DNA of 17,616 bases, from NCBI GenBank assembly GCA_020438245.1, contig JAGQUY010000183.1, forward strand, positions 2,626 through 20,241, written 5' to 3'. The translations under genes were made by a program, and so were the position numbers. This DNA is from Bacteroidota bacterium (GTDB taxonomy: Bacteria > CLD3 > SB21). How positions within the stretch are numbered: the stretch's first letter is position 1; every line of letters starts with the position of its first letter. The notes beneath the pieces were generated by a model. That model made no database searches. It was not told the DNA's origin and saw nothing but the letters and a program-made list of their open reading frames with translations. Positions 7,489-14,273 of this stretch are shown one piece after another.

Positions 7489-7505
7489 TACAACAACCGG
7501 GCCAA
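7489..7505 (-). promoter_or_regulatory. Candidate sigma-54 (-24/-12) promoter for the short receiver gene
   Basis: On the minus strand this reads TTGGCCCGGTTGTTGTA. Compared with the consensus TGGCACG-N4-TTGC it has the -24 GG and the -12 TTG with correct spacing. It differs at two places (C for A in the -24 block, T for the last C of the -12 block). Transcription would begin near 7480, leaving a leader of about 27 bases before the ATG at 7453. It lies 120 bases downstream of a gene for a sigma-54 activator, which raises its plausibility. Confidence 0.4.
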
Positions 7506-7624
7506 CTTTGGAGGTTACTGGCGTCAGAAAACGATACGTGGAAACAATGGGTTAGGAAGGCCTCTTTTCGGAGATGTCGGATGAACACGACAATACGGTC
7601 TCTGAACCTGTCGCGTCGGTCGGA

Positions 7625-9361
7625 CTATGTGTCGAGGTCCAATTGGTTGAGCATCCGAAAAAAATGGGTGCGATTGACTCCAAGACTTTCTGCGGCCTTG
7701 GTCTTGTTGTTATTTGATTTTCTCAGTGCGTTCTGGATATACCACCGGCGAAAGTCCTTTTCTGCTTCGTCAAGAGGAATGCCGTATTTGATTTTATAAC
7801 CGCCTTCGACTTTGGCGATGATCTCTGCCGGCAAATCCTGCACGCGAATCGAAGGCCCCGCACTTAGGATCAGCGCCCGTTGAATCACATTTTCAAGCTC
7901 CCGAATATTCCCGTCCCACCGATATTGTTCGAGAATATCCATGGCATCGTCATCAATCCCGGTAAGGTCGCTACCTCCGTGTTTTAACATGAAGTGCTGA
8001 ACCAACAAGGAGATGTCTTCCCTCCGATCGCGCAACGGTGGCATGACCATTTCAACAACTTTTAGCCGGTAGTACAAATCCTCTCGAAACGTACCTTCCC
8101 GAACCAACTTTTTCAGTTCCTTGTTCGTTGCGCTGATTAAGCGAACGTCTATTTTTCGGGTTTCTGTACTACCCAGTCGTTCAAATTCTTTTGTTTGAAC
8201 TGCGCGTAATATCTTCGCTTGCAGATTTACAGACAATTCAGCCACTTCATCAAGAAACAACGTCCCCTTATGAGCCGCCTCAAATTTACCGAGCTTGGTC
8301 TTTACCGCACCTGTAAAGGCACCCGGCTCGTATCCAAACAGTTCCGACTCCAATAGATCACCTGGAATGGCTCCGCAATTGATCGCCACAAAACGCTGTT
8401 GGTATCTATCGCTGTTGAAATGCAGCGCCCTCGCAATCAACTCCTTGCCCGTACCGCTTTCTCCAAGAATCAGCACCGGAACATCGGTCGGTGCCACCTT
8501 GGCGGCCAGTTCAAGAACGCCGACGAGCCTCTCACTCTTGCCGATTATTTCTTTGAAGTTGTATTTCTCCCGAAGTTCTTCAAGACGGCTTCGCTCTTTA
8601 CGTTCAAACTCGGACCGAAGGCTATTTATTTCCCGCAACTCATAAACGCGTGACGCAATCTGCTTGGCAAAAGCCAGTAGAAACTCCAGGTCCGATTCAC
8701 CAAACACACCGGAACCCTGCTCGCGATCCAGGTAAATGACGCCGAGAAGCCGCCCTCGGCAAAAGAGGGGCACGCTCAGCACAGATTGCAGACCCAATTT
8801 GACGAAACTTCCTTTCTTGAAAACCGTGTCCTCATCCGTTTGATCGTCTACTTTCAAAGGCCGCAGTACTTCAAGTGTCTTTGTCAAAACCGACGAACTT
8901 ACCTGGGCTGCCGGTTCGTCGATCACTTCGCCGTCAAAATTGCGACTGACGAAAAACTCTTTGTCCCCCTGCTCATCAACGAGAATCAGAAAACCACGAT
9001 CCGCCCGAAGATGATACGTGACTTGATCCATGGCGAACTCAATGAGCCCTTCCAATTCATCCTTGGAAATCATCTGCAAACCGGTACTGTAAAGCGCCTT
9101 GAACTGTTTCCGCTCATCGGTGAGTTCGAGGAGTCGTTCCTCCTGCTTTCTAAAATCAGACTGCAAATTGGAAAACTGGGCGACAAGCTGACGGTGATGC
9201 TGAATAAATACGGCAAAGAGTCTGCTCAGAGTATCTTTCAGCTCCTTATTGTCACGAGCCAGGCGGTCTGCATCGCTGAATCCGTCGGATAGGGCTGTAA
9301 AAGCGGTCTTAAGTTGACCTTCCAATTCCGACAAGCTGCTCGTTGATTTAGACATCAGCAT
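7625..9361 (-). CDS. Sigma-54-dependent transcriptional activator with N-terminal coiled coil and GAF domain (NtrC family core, Fis-type HTH)
   Basis: 578 residues, cytoplasmic. In order: a helical, coiled-coil-like stretch (about 1-95), a GAF sensor domain (about 95-240, including SVLSVPLFCRGRLLGVIYLD at 193-212), an AAA+ sigma-54 interaction domain with Walker A GESGTGKE at 300-307, the sigma-54 contact loop GAFTGA at 347-352, Walker B LFLDE at 368-372 and the NIRELEN segment at 485-491, and a Fis-type helix-turn-helix at about 533-575. All ATPase motifs are intact, so it should open sigma-54 promoters. There is no receiver or FHA domain, so control would come through GAF ligand binding, partner contact or phosphorylation. 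ATGs at 9361 and 9355 are both possible. It follows the propeller-kinase gene by 76 bases in the same direction and may share its transcript. The ligand is unknown. Confidence 0.95.
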   Translation of the reverse strand: MLMSKSTSSLSELEGQLKTAFTALSDGFSDADRLARDNKELKDTLSRLFAVFIQHHRQLVAQFSNLQSDFRKQEERLLELTDERKQFKALYSTGLQMISKDELEGLIEFAMDQVTYHLRADRGFLILVDEQGDKEFFVSRNFDGEVIDEPAAQVSSSVLTKTLEVLRPLKVDDQTDEDTVFKKGSFVKLGLQSVLSVPLFCRGRLLGVIYLDREQGSGVFGESDLEFLLAFAKQIASRVYELREINSLRSEFERKERSRLEELREKYNFKEIIGKSERLVGVLELAAKVAPTDVPVLILGESGTGKELIARALHFNSDRYQQRFVAINCGAIPGDLLESELFGYEPGAFTGAVKTKLGKFEAAHKGTLFLDEVAELSVNLQAKILRAVQTKEFERLGSTETRKIDVRLISATNKELKKLVREGTFREDLYYRLKVVEMVMPPLRDRREDISLLVQHFMLKHGGSDLTGIDDDAMDILEQYRWDGNIRELENVIQRALILSAGPSIRVQDLPAEIIAKVEGGYKIKYGIPLDEAEKDFRRWYIQNALRKSNNNKTKAAESLGVNRTHFFRMLNQLDLDT

Positions 9362-9437
9362 GAATCCGGGGTTGTTTTGACGGAAGAAAAGATAGACAGA
9401 CCGTCGCCGTCATTGCAAGCAAATAATCGAGGACAAA

Positions 9438-12400
9438 TCAGGGTTGACGCGAAGCTGCCAACAAATTTCCCAGCAAGGCGTCCCCGTCGATAAATCGATT
9501 CTCAGGGTCTTTTTCCAGACAGCGCATCGTTATTTTGTCCATCGCCTGGGAGACGGTTGGGCTGATCGAAGAAGGAGGAGCGGGTTGTATATTGAAAATG
9601 GAATGAATCATCGCGATTTCGTTTTCTCCGTGAAACGGAAGCTGATTGGTAAACATCTCGTACATGATCACGCCGAACGAGAAAATATCGGCACGCTGAT
9701 CAATTCGACCGCCGGTAACCTGCTCAGGCGCCGCATATCCAAGCGTTCCCATGATGGTACCTGCCTGGGTCATGGTAGAAACCAAAACCGATTTGGACAA
9801 TCCAAAATCCATGATCTTTGGCCGCAGCTGTTCATCCAGCATGACATTTTCGCTCTTGAGATCCCGATGAACTATCGATTGCTGATGGATATATTTCAGC
9901 CCTTGCGCAATACCTATGAGCAAACTCGCCGCCTGACCATGCGCCAACGGGTAGTTGATGCGAAGGAAGGACTTAAGGTTGCCGTGTTTCATCAGCTCCA
10001 TGGCTATATACCCGCGACCGTGAAACTCGCCGACTCCATATACGTTGATGACATTGGGGTGGTTGAGTTTGGAGAGAATGCGCCCTTCCCTCTCGAATCG
10101 GGTTTTGTTATCAGCATCTTCCATAAGTCTCTCATTGATCACCTTGAGAGCTACCGTCTTCTTGGAAGATATATCCCTGGCCAGGTACACTGTGCCCATG
10201 GCACCCTCGCCGATCACTTCTTTGACCCTGTAATTCGCAATCACCCTATGACTGCGCCATCGCCGGAACCTCTGAAGGGCCGCACGACCGCTGACAAACA
10301 GTTTTGGTGTTACAACCAATAGCAGCAGCAGCGCCAGACCCCTGAACCACAGGGTTTGCCAAAACGCTGGCTCAATCACCAACGGAACCGATACCGGTTC
10401 GGTCCAATCACTTCGACCCGAGCGGGCCCGCGCCATAAACGTGTACTTTCCCGGCGCCAGATTGGTATACGATACAAAGTCGCGGCGTGTCTCGCCCTTC
10501 CAATCGCTTTCGTAGCCCTCCATTCGATACTGATACCAGATATCGGTTTCGTTTGAAAAATCGATTGCCGTCATTTCAAAATCAAACGCATCCCGATCAT
10601 AGCTCAAGGAAGAAAGGGCATTCATCGGTAAATCCTGACCAAAACATTTTATCCGGTCCATGTACAAATAAGGAGGTCGTGCAAGCGTTATCGTGTCAAC
10701 ATTAAATGCACAGACGCCTCGCGGTGTTCCAAACCATAACTTTCCGTCCCTGTCGAGGGTCATCGAGTTTTCGTAAACCTCGTCACTCAGCAAGCCGTCC
10801 TTAGTGGTGAAGGTCTGAAAACGCTTTCCATCCCAGACGTTTAGCCCCTTGACCGTGCCAATCCATAAACGCCCCAATCGATCCTGTTGAAGAGCAACGA
10901 CGTCATTGGACGTAAGGCCATCTTTCCGGCTATAGATCTTCCACTGACCATTGTTGAAATTCATCAAGCCTTTGTGCCTCAATCCCAGCCAGACCGTGCC
11001 TTGGCTATCTTCATACACGGTGGTAACCTGATTCGTTGGAAACGAATTCGCCTTGCCATAAGTCACAAAAGGATTAATGTTTTTTAGAACCCGTTCGGGT
11101 TCCCAGATCGAGACGCCACCGGCTTCTTTGTATCGGCTTGGCTGTCCACAACCAAACCAGATTCGCGAACGATGATCTTGAAAAATGGAGAAAACCCGAA
11201 GCCCAGCCAGTCCGTTTTCGGTGGTAAACTGGGCCATACGCCCGTCAACGTCCACCCGAACGGCGCCTTGTGCGTCCGTGCCAAACCAAATACTTCCTTC
11301 TCGATCCTCCATCATACAGAGCACGTCGGAAAGATAACCGATGTCTCGTCGGAACCTCTCAAATCGTTTGCCCTGATACAGGTAGACGCCCGCACCAACC
11401 GTACTGACCCAGATTCGACCCTTGGAATCCACCATCAGGGAATAGACCCGTTCCGTCGGAAGCCCTTCGGGCGATGACCACTTCCTGAACGATACGCCAT
11501 CCCAAGTCGTCACGCCCTTTTCATATGAAGTGAACCAGTACAGACCATCGAGATCTTGAACGATATCCAGCACATAGGAACCGGATAATCCATTCGATTC
11601 ATCATAAAAAGTGAACGGATAGGGAACCAGTTTGCTCAAACCGCTATTGGCCGTACCGATCCAGGTAATGCCCCGTTGATTCACCAGCGTGGAAACAATA
11701 TTATTCTCCGGCAATCCGCTCGCAGTATTTAATTGCTCCCATCGCCCGGATGATTTGATCCAGACGCCGCCAGTGAAGGTGGAAAAAAGAATCCTTCCGA
11801 GAGGATCTTTCTCCATATTATAGATCTGTCGGGGAAGCGGATTTGATTCATTCAGAATCGAAATGGTGTTCTTATTGAACAGAAGTCTTCGGGCTCCTTC
11901 ATTCAGTGAGGTAATCCAGACAATACCGACGCTTTCCTCGACGATGCCGGATATGCCCCCCTCGGTCGGCGAAAAAACACGTACCTTTTGAAGTTGACTC
12001 CCTTTCCAAGTCCACAGCTCGCCCATCGTTGCAAGACAATAGGTGCCGTTGGAGAGTTGAACAACGAGGTCGATAAATCGGCCCGAATACAACCGCTGCA
12101 CATGAACACTCTGCACGGAGCTGTCGGTTTTGAACTTGGTCAGTCCGTTCTTCGTCCCCACCCAAAGAGTATCCTCCGTGTCCAAGCAAAGAGATACAAC
12201 CGCGTTGTCCGACAAACCGTCTTTCGTTGTGAACATGGTTACTCCGTACTCGCCACGCTCATTTCGTGCTATTCGTGCCAGCCCACCAGTGATACACCCA
12301 ACCCACACTACGCCGCTCCGGTCTTCAACGATCGAACGGGTGGCGTTATCAGCCAGTCCATCGTCCACGGTAAACATCTTAAATGTTTTCCCGTTGTACA

Positions 12401-12584
12401 TAACGACGCCACCGGACGTCGTTATCCAGAGATTACCCAACCGGTCCTGGACCATGTTTTCTGCGGCGAACGGAACCATGCCCTCCTCGGTTGTGTAGGT
12501 CTTTACAGCATGCTTTTGACCAAACCCGACGGCCACCAGGCAAAACGAAAACAGAGCAAATCCAAGTAGTATTCTGCTTTTCAT
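9438..12584 (-). CDS. Transmembrane sensor: double Reg_prop propeller + Y_Y_Y domain + Ser/Thr protein kinase
   Basis: 1048 residues. A signal peptide (MKSRILLGFALFSFCLVAVGFG) leads into about 13 recognisable two-component-regulator-propeller repeats of the form DxxGxxWxGTxxGL, enough for two seven-bladed propellers, to roughly residue 640. A Y_Y_Y-type Ig-like domain follows (YQYRMEGYESDW, LAPGKYTFMARAR), then one membrane helix near 735-755 (WFRGLALLLLLVV). The cytoplasmic half is a full Hanks kinase: GEGAMGTVYLA glycine loop, Lys814 in VALKV, HRDLKSEN with catalytic Asp908, DFG with Asp926, and GTLGYAAPEQ. In Bacteroidota this outer part normally sits on histidine kinases (hybrid two-component systems); here the output is Ser/Thr phosphorylation. 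It overlaps the upstream hydrolase gene by 4 bases (ATGA). The ligand and targets are unknown. Confidence 0.93.
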   Translation of the reverse strand: MKSRILLGFALFSFCLVAVGFGQKHAVKTYTTEEGMVPFAAENMVQDRLGNLWITTSGGVVMYNGKTFKMFTVDDGLADNATRSIVEDRSGVVWVGCITGGLARIARNERGEYGVTMFTTKDGLSDNAVVSLCLDTEDTLWVGTKNGLTKFKTDSSVQSVHVQRLYSGRFIDLVVQLSNGTYCLATMGELWTWKGSQLQKVRVFSPTEGGISGIVEESVGIVWITSLNEGARRLLFNKNTISILNESNPLPRQIYNMEKDPLGRILFSTFTGGVWIKSSGRWEQLNTASGLPENNIVSTLVNQRGITWIGTANSGLSKLVPYPFTFYDESNGLSGSYVLDIVQDLDGLYWFTSYEKGVTTWDGVSFRKWSSPEGLPTERVYSLMVDSKGRIWVSTVGAGVYLYQGKRFERFRRDIGYLSDVLCMMEDREGSIWFGTDAQGAVRVDVDGRMAQFTTENGLAGLRVFSIFQDHRSRIWFGCGQPSRYKEAGGVSIWEPERVLKNINPFVTYGKANSFPTNQVTTVYEDSQGTVWLGLRHKGLMNFNNGQWKIYSRKDGLTSNDVVALQQDRLGRLWIGTVKGLNVWDGKRFQTFTTKDGLLSDEVYENSMTLDRDGKLWFGTPRGVCAFNVDTITLARPPYLYMDRIKCFGQDLPMNALSSLSYDRDAFDFEMTAIDFSNETDIWYQYRMEGYESDWKGETRRDFVSYTNLAPGKYTFMARARSGRSDWTEPVSVPLVIEPAFWQTLWFRGLALLLLLVVTPKLFVSGRAALQRFRRWRSHRVIANYRVKEVIGEGAMGTVYLARDISSKKTVALKVINERLMEDADNKTRFEREGRILSKLNHPNVINVYGVGEFHGRGYIAMELMKHGNLKSFLRINYPLAHGQAASLLIGIAQGLKYIHQQSIVHRDLKSENVMLDEQLRPKIMDFGLSKSVLVSTMTQAGTIMGTLGYAAPEQVTGGRIDQRADIFSFGVIMYEMFTNQLPFHGENEIAMIHSIFNIQPAPPSSISPTVSQAMDKITMRCLEKDPENRFIDGDALLGNLLAASRQP

Positions 12585-13138
12585 TGTTGAATCATCTTTC
12601 TGGCCTCATGCAGTACTTCGTCATACAATGACTCCAAAGCACTATTGGTGGATCGTATGCCGTGTATGACATGTTCAGTCCAATCCAGATATTCAATGCG
12701 TTTTTCGACGCTCCAACCCGTCGGCGGAGCATAGGTCACGTCCCTGACATTACAAATTTTGTCGGCCAATTTGATGGTTCGCGCCTTTACACTCTGCTTT
12801 GCAGCTTCAGTGATTTGCAGTCGTTTACGTTCACTCTTTGGCAGCCGGTGATCATCGGTCACTTCCATGACCAGATTTCTGATGGACCGCCCGAAAATCT
12901 CCTCGATTTCTTCCGGCGTGGTCGCAGTGTCTTCGATGGTATCATGAAGAAGCGCACCAAGGACTATTTCCATATCCCGCACACCGCCGACACGCCAAAG
13001 CAACTCCGCCACCTGAATCGGATGATTGATATACGGAGATGCCTCCGGGTCCTTCCGGCGTTGTTGACGGTGCTTTTCGGAGGAAAACCGAATGGCGGTC
13101 AACAATTGTTCAACCTGTTTTTCATCAAAGGTCATCAT
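12581..13138 (-). CDS. MESH1-like HD-domain (p)ppGpp hydrolase (small alarmone hydrolase)
   Basis: 185 residues, a stand-alone HD domain of the SpoT/MESH1 type without a synthetase domain. Key marks are KHRQQRRKDPEASPYINHP at 22-40 (metal ligand His39), the HD pair His65-Asp66 in LLHDTIEDT, the EVTDDHRLPKSERKRLQ block at 92-108, KLADKICNVRD at 123-133 (ligand Asp126) and GWSVEKRIEYLDW at 141-153. This closely follows the animal MESH1 pattern. The family removes the 3' pyrophosphate of ppGpp, and some members act on NADPH. Two adjacent ATGs (13138, 13135) are possible. No clear ribosome binding site is seen, and the start overlaps the stop of the membrane-protein gene (ATGA), so coupled translation is likely. 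Its stop in turn overlaps the propeller-kinase start. The substrate is inferred from family only. Confidence 0.9.
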   Translation of the reverse strand: MMTFDEKQVEQLLTAIRFSSEKHRQQRRKDPEASPYINHPIQVAELLWRVGGVRDMEIVLGALLHDTIEDTATTPEEIEEIFGRSIRNLVMEVTDDHRLPKSERKRLQITEAAKQSVKARTIKLADKICNVRDVTYAPPTGWSVEKRIEYLDWTEHVIHGIRSTNSALESLYDEVLHEARKMIQQ

Positions 13139-13623
13139 TTGAGCAACGTTGAAAAAGCATAGTACATGGCCATTCCTCCGCTGAACAGGGCACTGGCCAG
13201 AAATCGATGTTCCAGTCGGATTCGGTTTTGAATAATGTAGTTCCCAACAATCGACAATACAACAGCTCCGACAAAAGATTTCACGCCAAGACGAACGGCT
13301 TCTTCAATCTGAGCCCACGCAACCGACGTATTACGAAAACTGAACGGTTCTTCAACCAGCTGGATGATCAAAAAGTGCCTCGCGATCCAGAGCGGATTGA
13401 AATAGGCAATAGCGGCAACTGTTTTTACCCATGGCTTCTTCCATCGCCGTTCTATGGTTCCGAACCACCAGGGGATCTCAGACGCATACAAGAGTGCACC
13501 CGCCAATCCCAGCGCACAAATTCGTTCCAGACTGAATGAACCGAGTATCGCCATGCCGACGGCGTCTCCCAACGGGTACACGATCAAACCCGCCTTACGA
13601 TCTCGATTCCAGAATGCGCTCAC
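13135..13623 (-). CDS. Unknown integral membrane protein
   Basis: 162 residues; I do not recognise a named family. It has about four hydrophobic segments: roughly residues 11-28 (VYPLGDAVGMAILGSF), 32-52 (ICALGLAGALLYASEIPWWFG), 65-90 (VKTVAAIAYFNPLWIARHFLII) and 112-130 (VKSFVGAVVLSIVGNYIIQ), with a further weak one at the C-terminus. Basic residues lie between segments (ERRWKKPW). No catalytic motif stands out. It begins with GTG, overlapping the udk stop as GTGA, and its stop overlaps the alarmone hydrolase start as ATGA, so it is translationally linked to both. This placement hints at a role in the same process, but no function can be given. Confidence 0.75.
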   Translation of the reverse strand: MSAFWNRDRKAGLIVYPLGDAVGMAILGSFSLERICALGLAGALLYASEIPWWFGTIERRWKKPWVKTVAAIAYFNPLWIARHFLIIQLVEEPFSFRNTSVAWAQIEEAVRLGVKSFVGAVVLSIVGNYIIQNRIRLEHRFLASALFSGGMAMYYAFSTLLK

Positions 13624-14243
13624 GTCGTAAGCGCCCGAATTTTGGTCATCAAGAGATCGACGCCGACTTTGTTCTCCGCACCGTGAGGTATCACAATGTC
13701 CGCATGACGCTTGGATGGTTCCACAAACTGGTGATGCATGGGCATCACATACCGTTCGTATTGTTCAAGGACAGAGTCGACGGTTCTTGCCCGTTCCTTG
13801 ATGTCGCGACGTAACCTTCGTATCAGTCGAACGTCTGCGTCGGTGTCGATGAATACACGGATGTCCATCAATTCCCTTAACCGAGGATCTGAGAGTATTA
13901 AGATGCCCTCGAGTAAAAAAACTTTGTGCGGTGTGATCGTGACCGTTTCCGGTTTTCTTGAATGGGTCTTGTGATCATAGGTCGGCATCTCAAAGCTCTC
14001 CCCGCGCATCCCGGCAGACATCTGCTCAAACAACAAATCAGCGTCGAACGCATCCGGATGGTCAAAGTTATGAAGAGCCCGCTCCGCCGGAGGCAGGTGA
14101 GAAAGATCCGCATAGTACGAATCTTGAGCAATCATGACGACCTCCTGACAGTCCTGAACGCCCTCGTAGATCAGATTCGCAACTGATGTTTTGCCGGAGG
14201 CCGTCCCGCCTGCGATGCCGATCAGTATATGGGGTTTTGACAT
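13620..14243 (-). CDS. udk: Uridine kinase
   Basis: 207 residues, the usual size of bacterial uridine/cytidine kinase, which phosphorylates uridine and cytidine to UMP and CMP in pyrimidine salvage. Visible motifs are the P-loop GGTASGKTS at 12-20, QDSYY at 40-44 (nucleoside-binding region), NFDHPDAFD at 59-67, TYDHKTHSR at 88-96 and the Walker-B-like VFLLEGIL at 108-115, followed by a lid-type RRLRRDIKERART. The ATG at 14241-14243 has only a weak ribosome site. It lies 30 bases after xdhB and overlaps the membrane-protein gene by 4 bases. The P-loop and salvage motifs are complete, so it should be active. Confidence 0.95.
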   Translation of the reverse strand: MSKPHILIGIAGGTASGKTSVANLIYEGVQDCQEVVMIAQDSYYADLSHLPPAERALHNFDHPDAFDADLLFEQMSAGMRGESFEMPTYDHKTHSRKPETVTITPHKVFLLEGILILSDPRLRELMDIRVFIDTDADVRLIRRLRRDIKERARTVDSVLEQYERYVMPMHHQFVEPSKRHADIVIPHGAENKVGVDLLMTKIRALTT

Positions 14244-14273
14244 TCCGTTGCTTTCAGTTATTGACTGTGATCA

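Noticed and set aside
7454..7588. N-terminal extension of the short receiver gene back to 7588
   Set aside because: The extra 45 residues have no receiver character, and the stretch holds the sigma-54-like element. The fold begins at the ATG at 7453.
9444..10322. A 292-codon plus-strand frame opposite the Ser/Thr kinase domain
   Set aside because: The minus strand here encodes unmistakable kinase motifs (HRDLKSEN, DFG). The plus-strand product has no recognisable domain.
11988..12569. A 193-codon plus-strand frame opposite the propeller repeats
   Set aside because: It is a shadow of the periodic Reg_prop coding sequence, with no domain or ribosome binding site support.
9438..12584. CRISPR array or tandem DNA repeats, considered because of the periodic protein repeats
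   Set aside because: The repetition is at protein level only (DxxGxxWxGT blades). The DNA repeats are too diverged and have no constant repeat and spacer length.
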